Under the pieces are notes generated by a model, which was given only the letters and a program-made list of their open reading frames with translations, ran no database searches and was not told the DNA's origin. 57,908 nucleotides of DNA from Burkholderiales bacterium (GTDB taxonomy: Bacteria > Pseudomonadota > Gammaproteobacteria > Burkholderiales > SG8-39). The stretch is taken from NCBI GenBank assembly GCA_014860355.1, contig JACZJV010000181.1, positions 1 to 57,908 of the forward strand. The letters run 5' to 3'. The position numbers and the translations under genes are program-made. The stretch's first letter is position 1. Each line of letters opens with the position of its first letter. This document shows, in pieces, positions 8,048 through 16,491 of this stretch.

Positions 8048-10546
8048 CTAGGCGCACACCGCACGCACCTGCAGCATGTCCGTCTCGCCGCGCAGCGCTC
8101 TTTCCATGCCGTTTTGTTTCAGCGTGCGCATGCCGGCGGCGATGGCGGCATCGAGTATATCGCTGGCGTAGGCTTTGGACTGGATCTGCCGCTTGATCGC
8201 AGGATGCGCGACGAACAGTTCGTGGATGCCCAGCCGCCCCCGGTACCCGGTCTGGCCGCAAGCCGGGCAGCCCTGGGCCGAATACAGGACGAGTTCCCTC
8301 TTGTCGCCGCCGAAGCTGTTGCTCCATCGTTCCACCTCCGCGTCCGGATCGAGAGGACCGCCGCGGCAGTACTCCAGCGCCAGTTCGCGCAGTTCATGCG
8401 CGGCGGGTGCATGGGGCGTCTTGCAATCGGGACACAGGCGGCGTGCCAGACGTTGCGCGAGCACGCCCAGCAGCGCATCGGCGAACTGGAACGGATCCGC
8501 GCCCATGTCGAGCAGGCGCACCACGCTTTCCACCGCGCTGTTGGTATGCAGCGTGGACAGCACCAGGTGTCCGGTGAGCGAGGCCTCCAGCCCGATTTTC
8601 GCGGTCTCCGCGTCGCGCATCTCGCCCACCATGATCACGTCCGGATCGAGCCGCAGAAAGCTGCGCAGGGCCCCGGCGAAGGTCCAGCCTATCCTGGGGT
8701 TGACCTGCACCTGGCGCAGGCCCTGCTGGGTGATTTCGATCGGGTCCTCCGCGGTCCAGATCTTGCGCTCCGGCGTATTGATGCTGGCGAGCGCCGAGTG
8801 CAGCGTCGTGGTCTTGCCCGATCCGGTCGGGCCGCAGATGAGTATCAGGCCGTGCGGCTTGACCAGCATCTGCCTGAGTTCGTCCAGTTCCTTGGGCTCC
8901 ATGCCCAGGCGGTCGATGGGTACGGGCTTCACCGCCGCGAGGATGCGCATCACCACGTCTTCGAGGCCGTTCGACGTGGGTATCGTCGACACGCGCAGTT
9001 CGATGCGGGCCGGTCCGAAGCGCTTGAAGTCGATGCGTCCGTCCTGCGGCTTGCGCCGGTCGGATATGTCGAGCTGGCTCATGATCTTGATGCGCGAGAG
9101 GATGGCGTTGCGGAACTTGGGCGGCAGTTCCATGTAATCGACCATGACGCCGTCCTTGCGCAGCCGTATGCGGATGTTCTTCTTTCCCGGATAGGTCTCG
9201 ACGTGGATGTCGGAGGCCTGCTGCGCGTATGCGTCCAATATCATCTTGTTGACGAATTTGACCAGGGTATTGTCGGATTCGTTGACCGAATCCTCCATCA
9301 CCTCCAGTTCCGTTCCCTCGGCCTCCAGTTGCGCCAGCAGTTCGTCGGTATTGGATTCGGGCACGGCCGAATGATAGAACGCCAGGTCGTCGGGCTTGTC
9401 CTTCGAGCGGTCCATCTCGATTGCGTGCGCGACAGGTTCGGTGCTATCGCCATAGCAGCGATGTATGGCTTCCCTGATAGCCTCGTCCTCGGCAATGGCC
9501 GGAATGACCTGCAGCCCCGTCAGAAAGCGCAACTGGCCGACGAAGGGCATCGAGGTCGGATCGGACACCGCGACGACCAGTATCCTGTCGGTCCTGTATA
9601 TGGGCAGAACGCCATGGCGCCACGCCATGCTCGCCGGCACCAGCGCAAGCACGTCGCGCGACATCTTGAACTCGCTCAGGTTGACGAAAGGGATGCCGAG
9701 CTTGTGCACCATCACCTTGCGTATCGTGTCGCGCTCCACCATGCCCATGGCGACCAGCAGTTCGCCCAGGGGTTTCCTGCGCTGCAGTTTCTGCTGCGCG
9801 AGCGCGCTCGAGAGCTCCATATCGGTCAGCAATCCCAGTTCGATCAGCGATTCGCCGAGCTTGAGCAGCGGACGCGCGGCCACGTTCTGAATGGCGGCGG
9901 ACAGCGCCTCGGGCGTGACCACCTGCCTTTCAGTAAGCAGTTCGCCCAGTTTCTGGGCGCGCAGCTTGCGCTGCTCAAGCAGCGCGGTCTCGATCTGTTC
10001 CGCCGACACGGCCTTCTGTTCCACCAGTATGGTTCCGATGCGCTCGCCGATGCGGAACTCGCGCATGGCAAGCTGCGGCACGAAACAGCGCAGGACCGTG
10101 TGCTCCGTTTGCGGCAGGAACAGGAACAGCCCGTGGTCCTCGGCGACAAAGCCGATGGTGTCGCCGACGAAGGTTTCGCCATTGAGGTAGTCGATGAAGA
10201 ACGACTGGCTCCTCGCTTCGGGCAGCAGCACGCCTGTCTGGGACGCGGGCAGGCCCTCGTGCTTCCTGATGACTACCGGTCGCGAAAGCGTCAGTCGCTG
10301 GAACGCGCCGAAGCCGACGCCTTGGATCTCCGCCGCGTGCGCCGGCTGGATCTCGATCACCTCCTCCTCGGTCAGGACGCGCATGATGCGCCCGCTTACC
10401 TGGCGGCCATTCGAGAGATCGATCACGCACTGTTCCGGCGCCGACGCGGTATCGCTGCCGGGGATGACGAAATAAGGCGGGGACGGCCACAGGAACCCGC
10501 GTTCCGGTTCGACGGATCGGGGGTCCTTCAGATCGGTGTCGTTCAT
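8048..10546 (-). CDS. PilB/GspE-type secretion ATPase with tandem MshEN-like motifs
   Basis: Secretion ATPase of 832 residues. The C-terminal half is a classic GspE/PilB motor: Walker A GPTGSGKTT with Lys578, Asp box, Walker B DVIMVGEMRD, His box, and a zinc module with CPDC and CPAC pairs. These hexameric ATPases drive type IV pilus or type II secretion assembly at the inner membrane. The N-terminal 165 residues have no domain I recognise. Residues 169-285 contain four successive (R/K)(I/L)GxxL motifs resembling cyclic-di-GMP-binding MshEN half sites, where known MshEN domains have two. The length exceeds the usual 560-600 residues. No pilin or other assembly genes are nearby, so the target apparatus is unknown. 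Confidence 0.88.
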   Translation of the reverse strand: MNDTDLKDPRSVEPERGFLWPSPPYFVIPGSDTASAPEQCVIDLSNGRQVSGRIMRVLTEEEVIEIQPAHAAEIQGVGFGAFQRLTLSRPVVIRKHEGLPASQTGVLLPEARSQSFFIDYLNGETFVGDTIGFVAEDHGLFLFLPQTEHTVLRCFVPQLAMREFRIGERIGTILVEQKAVSAEQIETALLEQRKLRAQKLGELLTERQVVTPEALSAAIQNVAARPLLKLGESLIELGLLTDMELSSALAQQKLQRRKPLGELLVAMGMVERDTIRKVMVHKLGIPFVNLSEFKMSRDVLALVPASMAWRHGVLPIYRTDRILVVAVSDPTSMPFVGQLRFLTGLQVIPAIAEDEAIREAIHRCYGDSTEPVAHAIEMDRSKDKPDDLAFYHSAVPESNTDELLAQLEAEGTELEVMEDSVNESDNTLVKFVNKMILDAYAQQASDIHVETYPGKKNIRIRLRKDGVMVDYMELPPKFRNAILSRIKIMSQLDISDRRKPQDGRIDFKRFGPARIELRVSTIPTSNGLEDVVMRILAAVKPVPIDRLGMEPKELDELRQMLVKPHGLILICGPTGSGKTTTLHSALASINTPERKIWTAEDPIEITQQGLRQVQVNPRIGWTFAGALRSFLRLDPDVIMVGEMRDAETAKIGLEASLTGHLVLSTLHTNSAVESVVRLLDMGADPFQFADALLGVLAQRLARRLCPDCKTPHAPAAHELRELALEYCRGGPLDPDAEVERWSNSFGGDKRELVLYSAQGCPACGQTGYRGRLGIHELFVAHPAIKRQIQSKAYASDILDAAIAAGMRTLKQNGMERALRGETDMLQVRAVCA

Positions 10547-10639
10547 GCTGCGCCCGCTGTAGTCTTCACGCTGCGTCTGCGCCTGATACGATCATCTTAC
10601 TCCAAGCGCGAGCCCGGGACCTGCATAGACGCGCTTCGC

Positions 10640-12211
10640 TCAAGGCGGTACGCGATCCGGCCCGGGCGCTTCGCCACCCTCCGCCGGCGGCCTGGGCGTG
10701 AGCAGCGGATACGGTCCGTCGACAAAGTCGTGGCTGCCCAGGATGATTTCGCGCAGGGCGCGCCGGCTCACCTTGCCCTGGGCATTGCGCGGCAACGCCG
10801 CAACGCTGACATAGGCGCGCGGCTGCTTGTGGCGCGACAGCGCCGCGACGCGCTGACGCGCCTGCGCGCTCCAGTCGCCGCACGCGCCCTCGGCGGCAGC
10901 GACGATGACCTCGCCCCAGTAGTCCGAAGGCAGGGATGTGACGCACACCGAGCCGCAATCGGCCGTGCCGGCGAGGCAGGATTCGATCTCGTCTGGATTG
11001 ACGCGGTAGCCGCCGGTCTTGATCACGTCGGCCACGCGTCCGGTGAGCCAGAGGCGGCCGCGCGCGTCCGTCCTGCCCAGATCGCCGCTGCGGTGCCAGC
11101 CGCCCGGATGCGGATGGTAGCCGTCGGCATCGACATGGCCTTCGGACATGTGGCGCGCGCGCAGCCACACTTCGCCTTCGAAGCCCGCCGCGAGGCACTC
11201 GCCTTCCACAGCGCGGATTTCGATTTCCACACCGGCGCCGGGCCAGCCGAGGCAGCAGCCGGATTCGCGCGCTTCGCGGGTGAAATGCGCGTGCACCTCG
11301 GCCGGCGCGAGCACGGTGATCGGATTGACGCACTCGCTCTTGCCGTAGGTGATGCGCACCACCGGACCGAACATGGCCGAGGCGCGCGCGTAGAGCGCCG
11401 GCGCCAGCGGCGCGGTGCCGGTGAACACGCAGCGCAGGCCGCGATAGCGCGTTTCACCGAATGCCGCCGCCAGCTTGGCCAGAACCGTCGGCGGCGCGAA
11501 CAGCGCGTCGAGCCCGCCTGGTTCGAGCACAGCGCGCACGCGCGCCGCGTCGACCCCGTCGTGCAGCAGCACTTCGCCGCCGTGCTCGTACCAGGCCGCC
11601 GCGAGCAGGCCGGCGCCGTGAATGTACGGCGTCATCAACAGAATGCGCGATCCCGGGTCCGGCGCGAACGGCAGCGCCGCCTTCTGCAGCTGATTGCCGA
11701 TCCAGCGGCGGCCGTGGCTGTAGACGAACCCTTTGGGCCTGCCGGTGGTACCCGAGGAAAACAGGATGCGTCCGCGCGCTTCGGCCGGCACCGGCGCCAG
11801 CGTTACGCCCGGATCTGCGGCGGCCAGATCCTCGACCAGGATGGGCTCGATGCCGAGTGAGCGCAGCGCGCCCGCGCGCTCGCGCCGCGTCACCGCAATG
11901 CGAAAACCGGCGAGGCGCGCGCTCCAGGTGATTTCATCCGCCGTGTAGCCCCAGGCGAGCGGCGTTTCCGCCGCGCCGCTGAGCGTGACGCCGCAGGACG
12001 ACCATACCGAGGCAAGGCAGTTGGGCAGTAGCGTCGCCACCGATTCGCCCTGCTGCACGCCTGCGGCGAGCAGCTGCGCGGCCAAGGCATGCGCACGCGC
12101 GCACAGCGCCGCGTAGCTGAGCGCCTCGCGCTCGTCACGCACCGCGGTGAGCCCGCCGTAGCGCGCCGCCAGGGTGCGCAGCTCCCGCGACCAGGGAATG
12201 CTAGCGAGCAC
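10640..12211 (-). CDS. AMP-dependent acyl-CoA synthetase/ligase
   Basis: Adenylate-forming enzyme that activates a carboxylic acid to its AMP ester and then to a CoA thioester. The ATP loop reads FSSGTTGRPKGF, the A5 motif YGKSE, the hinge region GDLGRTDARGRLWLTGR, and the C-terminal catalytic lysine lies in NAQGKVSRR. No ATG fits. I chose the GTG at 12211, which follows the dctM stop codon by five bases and gives 523 residues, normal for the family. The tight spacing to the TRAP genes suggests that the imported acid or a product is converted to a CoA ester. The substrate cannot be read from the sequence. The open frame continues upstream antisense-free into dctM but that part is not coding in this frame. 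Confidence 0.87.
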   Translation of the reverse strand: MLASIPWSRELRTLAARYGGLTAVRDEREALSYAALCARAHALAAQLLAAGVQQGESVATLLPNCLASVWSSCGVTLSGAAETPLAWGYTADEITWSARLAGFRIAVTRRERAGALRSLGIEPILVEDLAAADPGVTLAPVPAEARGRILFSSGTTGRPKGFVYSHGRRWIGNQLQKAALPFAPDPGSRILLMTPYIHGAGLLAAAWYEHGGEVLLHDGVDAARVRAVLEPGGLDALFAPPTVLAKLAAAFGETRYRGLRCVFTGTAPLAPALYARASAMFGPVVRITYGKSECVNPITVLAPAEVHAHFTREARESGCCLGWPGAGVEIEIRAVEGECLAAGFEGEVWLRARHMSEGHVDADGYHPHPGGWHRSGDLGRTDARGRLWLTGRVADVIKTGGYRVNPDEIESCLAGTADCGSVCVTSLPSDYWGEVIVAAAEGACGDWSAQARQRVAALSRHKQPRAYVSVAALPRNAQGKVSRRALREIILGSHDFVDGPYPLLTPRPPAEGGEAPGPDRVPP

Positions 12212-12216
12212 CGTGC

Positions 12217-13488
12217 TCAGTGCATCAGCAGCTGCGGCAGCCAAGTCGAAAACACCGGAACATAGGTGATCAGGAGCAGCAGGCCGAACATGAGAAGTAT
12301 GAACGGCAGGGTGCCGCGTACCACCTCGGCCAGCGGCGTGCGCGAGATGTTCGCGATCACGAACAGGTTCAGGCCGACCGGCGGGGTGAGAAGCGCGAGT
12401 TCCATGTTGACCACCATCACCACGCCGAAATGAATCGGATCGATTCCCAGCGGCCCGAGCATCGGGATGATCACCGGCAGCGTCAGCAGCATCACCGAAA
12501 AGACTTCCAGAAACATCCCCAGCATCAGCAGCAGGATATTGACCACCACCAGGAACTGCCAGCCTTGGATCTTGTGCTCCTTCACCAGTTCCACCGCGCG
12601 CGTGGCGACGCCGGTTTCGGTTATCCAGTGGCCAAACGCCAGGGCCACGGCGATGATGATCATAATCGCCGCGGCATTGCGTATCGCCTCGGCCAGCACG
12701 GGCAGCAGCCCGCGTAGCGAAATGCCCCGGTAGACGAACAGCGACAACACTATCGCCACCACGGCCGACAAGGCGGCCGATTCGGTCAGGGTGACGATGC
12801 CGGTGTACAGGCCGCCGAGCACGATCACCGGCACCATCAACGCCGGAATAGCGTGGAACGTGCGCCGCAGGCGCTCGCGTCCGGGCAGGGACTCTCGGCG
12901 CGAATAATTGTGGCGATGGCTGTACCAGATGATGTAGGCCGAGAACAGCGCCGCCTGCATCAGGCCCGGGATCACGCCGGCAAGGAACAGCCGCGGGATG
13001 GACTCGTCCGCGAGCACGCCGAAAACGACGAAGGCGAGACTGGGCGGGATCAGTATCCCCAGCGTGCCCGAAGCGCCGATGATGCCGGCCGCGAAATGCG
13101 CCTGGTAGCCGTGCTCGCGCATCGCCGGCACCAGGATCGTTCCCATGGCGATCGCCGTGGCCACCGAGGATCCGCACATCGCAGCGAAGATGGTGCAGGA
13201 GAACACGCAAACCAGGCCGAGGCCGCCGCGCACATGCCCGACCCATGCCTCGGCCGCCCCGATCAAGGCCCTGGCAACGCCGCCGCGCTCCATCAGGGTG
13301 GCGGCGATGACGAAGTACGGCACCGCCAGCAGGGTCTGCGAGTTCAGTTCGTCGATGAGCTTCTGCGCGAACGAGAGTAGCTTGCCGTCGATGCCGAACA
13401 TCAGCGCGCCTGTGGTGCCCAGCGCGAGGTAGATCGGGACGCCGATAATCAGCAGCGCCAGGAACAGTACGAGGAAGACGGAAGTCAA
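12217..13488 (-). CDS. dctM: TRAP transporter large permease DctM
   Basis: Large membrane subunit of a tripartite ATP-independent periplasmic transporter, 423 residues with about 11-12 hydrophobic helices. Typical DctM stretches include FAAMCGSSVATAIAMG, GILIPPSLAFVVFG and the C-terminal LLTPPVGLNLFV. It carries sodium-coupled transport of an organic acid delivered by the binding protein. The only start that gives the full first helix is TTG at 13488, directly after the dctQ stop codon. It sits between dctQ and the acyl-CoA ligase in one operon. Confidence 0.93.
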   Translation of the reverse strand: MTSVFLVLFLALLIIGVPIYLALGTTGALMFGIDGKLLSFAQKLIDELNSQTLLAVPYFVIAATLMERGGVARALIGAAEAWVGHVRGGLGLVCVFSCTIFAAMCGSSVATAIAMGTILVPAMREHGYQAHFAAGIIGASGTLGILIPPSLAFVVFGVLADESIPRLFLAGVIPGLMQAALFSAYIIWYSHRHNYSRRESLPGRERLRRTFHAIPALMVPVIVLGGLYTGIVTLTESAALSAVVAIVLSLFVYRGISLRGLLPVLAEAIRNAAAIMIIIAVALAFGHWITETGVATRAVELVKEHKIQGWQFLVVVNILLLMLGMFLEVFSVMLLTLPVIIPMLGPLGIDPIHFGVVMVVNMELALLTPPVGLNLFVIANISRTPLAEVVRGTLPFILLMFGLLLLITYVPVFSTWLPQLLMH

Positions 13489-13492
13489 GGCG

Positions 13493-14053
13493 CTAGCGCT
13501 TTGCTCTGAAGGCTCTTATGCAGCGCACGAGGTACGCCACAGCCATCAGCAGAGCGCCCACCGGCAGTGCCGCCCCGTATATCCACAACGGGAAGCGCAG
13601 GCTGCTGGTGGAAACGTCGCCGTAGGACCAGGTCTGCCAGGTGATGGCCACTCCGGTGCCCAGCAGCAATAGGGCGAACGCCAGTCCGAGCAACTCGCCG
13701 AATATATTGACGGCGCGGCGGAACCCGGGCGCGAACACGGCGACGAACAGGTCGGCGCGGACATGGCGGTCGGCCGCGGTCACCAGCCCGAGCGCGAGGA
13801 ACACCGCCCAGATCACCAGGTAGACCTGCACCTCTTCCGCCGCCTCGACCGCGTAGTGGGGAACGAAATAGCGCACGAACACGTTGTAGGAGCAGACCAG
13901 CAGGGCGAGCAGCGCCAAGCCGCCGACGAGCATCTCCTCGAAGCGCACCCAGGCCGAGCGCGGCGCCGCATGCGGCGCGAGCTCTGCCTCAGCCTTTCCG
14001 GCGAGCGCGCCGGCAAGGCTAGCCTGCACCGGCGCCCGGTCCTTCGTCGTCAC
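13493..14053 (-). CDS. dctQ: TRAP transporter small permease DctQ
   Basis: Small membrane subunit of the TRAP transporter, 186 residues with four hydrophobic helices and the DctQ-type stretch VFVRYF near the end of the first helix. It pairs with DctM in the inner membrane. The start is taken as GTG at 14053 because no ATG precedes the conserved region by a normal distance; the ribosome binding site is weak, and coupling to dctP (40 bp upstream) is likely. Confidence 0.9.
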   Translation of the reverse strand: MTTKDRAPVQASLAGALAGKAEAELAPHAAPRSAWVRFEEMLVGGLALLALLVCSYNVFVRYFVPHYAVEAAEEVQVYLVIWAVFLALGLVTAADRHVRADLFVAVFAPGFRRAVNIFGELLGLAFALLLLGTGVAITWQTWSYGDVSTSSLRFPLWIYGAALPVGALLMAVAYLVRCIRAFRAKR

Positions 14054-14093
14054 CGTATTTCAGCGCCGATGGGATATTTCAGGCTTGATTCGT

Positions 14094-15125
14094 TCAGAAC
14101 TTGACGCCGGCCGCTTTCAGTTCCTTCAAAGCCAGATCGACTGCGTCGGCATCGATCTTCATTTCCTTGACCAGTCCGGCCTGCGTCGTCATCAGGTGCT
14201 TTCTCGTGGCGACGATGTCCGCGGGCGACGCAGTAACGATCTTCATGCTGTGCTTCATCAGCGTATCGCGCGCCTCGATCTGCGCGTCGTGGGCGATCTG
14301 GCGCTCGTGTACGATAATGGCGTTCCAGGACGCCACTAACGCGTCCTGCACGTTCTTCGGCTGCTTGTTCCAGAAATCCAGATTCACCATGGGCACGTAC
14401 TGGCCGAAGTACTGGAAATCCTCGAAGCTGTTCTTGAGTCCGGAATCCCAGAGTTTGGCGGTGACGGCGCTCTGGTGAGTCGTGGTCACGCCCTCTACCA
14501 CGCCCTGGCTCAGCGCGAGGGGCAGGTCGGGCCAGGGGATCAGCGTCGGCGCGCCGCCCAGCGCCTTGATGCGGGCGGCGTTGGCGCTGCCGCCGGGGAA
14601 GCGGATCTTCATGCCCTTGAGGTCGCTGTACGTCCTGATCGGCTTGGACACGCTGTAAAAGTGCTGGAAACCCAGATCCATCCACTTGCCCAGGATCTTG
14701 ACCTTGAGTCTTTCTTCCATGCGCTTGTTGATGAACTGGCCGACCTTGCCGTCCATGATCTTGTGCACCGTGGCTTCGTCAACGCCATAGAACATCGGCA
14801 GCGTCTGTATCGCGGTGTTCGGTGCCACCCCGTCGAGCTGCCAGGTGCCAGGGATGCCCATTTCCACCGCGTCCTGGCGCAAGGCCTTGGGAATATCGCG
14901 GTCGCGGAACAGCTGCGCGCTCGGATAGATCTCGACCGCAAGCTTGTCGCCGATGCGCTGCTTTAACACGGCCGCGAACGCCTCGGTGCTGATGTTGCGC
15001 ACATGCGATGCGTTGGTGTCCAGAGAAATGCGCATCTTCGTCTGCGCGAACGCGGCGCCATGCGGCAGCCACAGCGCGATCAGGCCGGCAAGTCCCAATG
15101 CGACAGCAGTCCGTACTCGTTTCAT
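14094..15125 (-). CDS. dctP: TRAP transporter solute-binding protein DctP
   Basis: Periplasmic binding protein of the TRAP system, 343 residues. A signal peptide ends near AAFAQ (about residue 28). The DctP fold is marked by the stretch DLKGMKIRFPGG, which contains the conserved Arg that binds the ligand carboxylate, and by ALSQGVVEGVTTT. The start is firm: a near-perfect AAGGAGGTGAC lies just before the ATG. It heads the dctP-dctQ-dctM-ligase operon and is divergent from the FMN dehydrogenase gene, so the ligand may well be a hydroxy acid; this last point is inference. Confidence 0.93.
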   Translation of the reverse strand: MKRVRTAVALGLAGLIALWLPHGAAFAQTKMRISLDTNASHVRNISTEAFAAVLKQRIGDKLAVEIYPSAQLFRDRDIPKALRQDAVEMGIPGTWQLDGVAPNTAIQTLPMFYGVDEATVHKIMDGKVGQFINKRMEERLKVKILGKWMDLGFQHFYSVSKPIRTYSDLKGMKIRFPGGSANAARIKALGGAPTLIPWPDLPLALSQGVVEGVTTTHQSAVTAKLWDSGLKNSFEDFQYFGQYVPMVNLDFWNKQPKNVQDALVASWNAIIVHERQIAHDAQIEARDTLMKHSMKIVTASPADIVATRKHLMTTQAGLVKEMKIDADAVDLALKELKAAGVKF

Positions 15126-15263
15126 GTCACCTCCTTGTAAATGATTTTGATTGCCAGGGTATCGTTTGACACCCGAAGCTTGTGTGCGTTTCAATGTACG
15201 TATATTCGAATGTCTTGTAAAGTGAAGGCTGGACCCGCGGCCCCGCCGCCCAGCGAAGCGACC
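15126..15263. promoter_or_regulatory. Divergent control region between dctP and FMN dehydrogenase
   Basis: This is the only space for the promoters of the two catabolic arms. It is AT-richer than its surroundings. A TTGACA lies at 15166-15171 on the plus strand and a TATATT at 15201-15206, but their spacing is too long for one promoter. The partial palindrome TGTACGTA around 15195-15202 could be an operator. No regulator gene lies next to it. The assignment as a control region rests on position, not on a matched motif. Confidence 0.35.
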
Positions 15264-16346
15264 ATGAACCCATCCCCATTTCTGACCCTGCACGAGCTGG
15301 TGAAAAAAGCCCGGCAAAAACTCAACCACGACAACTGGGACTATATCGTCGGCGGCACCGAGACCGAGACCACCGTCAGGCGCAACCGCCTGGCACTCGA
15401 TACCATCGCGTTCCGCCCGCGGGTGCTGCGCGACGTCAGCCAGGTCGATGCCTCGACGCAGTTTCTCGGACGCAGGCTGCGCCTGCCCCTGATCCTTGCG
15501 CCTATCGGCGGCCTGGAGCTGTTCGCGCCCGAAGGCGGCGGCGCAGCGGTCAAGGCGGCGCAGCAGTTCGGTGTCGCGCACATGCTGAGCTCGGTGTGCG
15601 AACCGGGCCTGGACGCCGTGGCGCAGGCGGCGCCCGATGCCCTGCGCATATTCCAGCTCTACACGCGCGGCGACGCCGACTGGGTCGACGCCATCGCCGC
15701 GCAAGCGATCGCCGCGGGCTACAGCGCGTTCTGCCTCACGGTCGACACCGCCTACTACAGCCGGCGCGAGCGCGACCTGGCGAAACGCCATACGCGCAGC
15801 GGCTACATGCCGAAACGCGAATTCCAGGCCCGGCTCACCTGGGCCGACGTCGCCCGGCTCAAGGCCAAGTTCGCGATCCCGCTGATCCTGAAAGGCATCG
15901 CCACCGCGGAGGACGCCAAGCTGGCGCTGGAGCACGGCGTGGACATGATCTACGTCTCGAACCACGGCGGACGCCAGCTCGACCATGGCCGCGGCACCAT
16001 GGAGGTGCTGCCCGAAATCGTCGCCGCGCTCGGGGGGCGCGTGCCCGTCATCGTCGACGGCGGATTCAATCGCGGCTCGGACATCGTCAAGGCGCTTGCC
16101 GCCGGCGCGAGCATGATCGGCATCGGCCGCATGCAGTGCATCGGCCTGGCCGCAGGCGGAGTAGCCGGGCTGGTGCGCCTGCTCGAACTCCTGGAACAGG
16201 AAATCCACATCTGCCTCGGCCTGCTCGGCGTCAACACCTGGGCCGAGCTCGACGCCTCCTATCTGCATCCCGCACCTGCGGTGAGCACCGGCGCGACGCT
16301 GGGCGCCTTTCCGCTGCTCTCGCTCGAGGAGCAGTCGTTTTACTAA
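15264..16346 (+). CDS. FMN-dependent 2-hydroxyacid dehydrogenase
   Basis: Member of the lactate/mandelate/glycolate oxidase family, 360 residues. It oxidises an L-2-hydroxy acid to the 2-keto acid and passes electrons from FMN to a quinone, cytochrome or oxygen. The active-site motif SNHGGRQLD carries the catalytic base His234 and the substrate-binding Arg. LTVDT and the phosphate-binding IVDGGFNRGSDIVKALAAGA segment are also present. The start was set at the ATG giving MNPSPFL; the frame is open further upstream to 15141 but that part is not conserved-looking. It heads a rightward set with a PEP-mutase-family lyase and an enoyl-CoA hydratase. Substrate is not identifiable. Confidence 0.9.
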   Translation: MNPSPFLTLHELVKKARQKLNHDNWDYIVGGTETETTVRRNRLALDTIAFRPRVLRDVSQVDASTQFLGRRLRLPLILAPIGGLELFAPEGGGAAVKAAQQFGVAHMLSSVCEPGLDAVAQAAPDALRIFQLYTRGDADWVDAIAAQAIAAGYSAFCLTVDTAYYSRRERDLAKRHTRSGYMPKREFQARLTWADVARLKAKFAIPLILKGIATAEDAKLALEHGVDMIYVSNHGGRQLDHGRGTMEVLPEIVAALGGRVPVIVDGGFNRGSDIVKALAAGASMIGIGRMQCIGLAAGGVAGLVRLLELLEQEIHICLGLLGVNTWAELDASYLHPAPAVSTGATLGAFPLLSLEEQSFY

Positions 16347-16392
16347 ACGAACTTAAAGGCGGCCATGTCCGAAATTATCATCCCGAGCTTAG

Positions 16393-16449
16393 CGAGGAAT
16401 CTTTTTTTTTCCGCAGATGAAAAACAGATTCCTCGGCCGTAGGCCTCGG
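16393..16449. repeat. Hairpin-forming intergenic repeat
   Basis: Arms CGAGGAATC (16393-16401) and GATTCCTCG (16427-16435) pair perfectly around a T-rich 25-base loop. A smaller palindrome GGCCGTAGGCC follows. The outer flanks (TCATCCCGAG and CTCGGAATGACA) also resemble each other inverted, a layout typical of dispersed REP-like elements. It lies between the FMN dehydrogenase and the lyase gene and could act as an attenuator or mRNA stabiliser. Confidence 0.55.
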
Positions 16450-16491
16450 AATGACATCCAATTTTGAATTGATCACCAGATAAGGCAAATC

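Noticed and set aside
10640-13246. 868-codon frame covering the acyl-CoA ligase
   Set aside because: Its upstream 345 codons overlap dctM in another frame and look non-coding; the ligase begins near 12211.
15166-15206. TTGACA and TATATT as a sigma-70 promoter for the FMN dehydrogenase
   Set aside because: The spacing is about 29 bases, too long for one promoter.
14094-16268. 724-codon minus-strand frame ending in DctP
   Set aside because: Only the part from 15125 is DctP, with a strong ribosome binding site. The rest is antisense to the FMN dehydrogenase.
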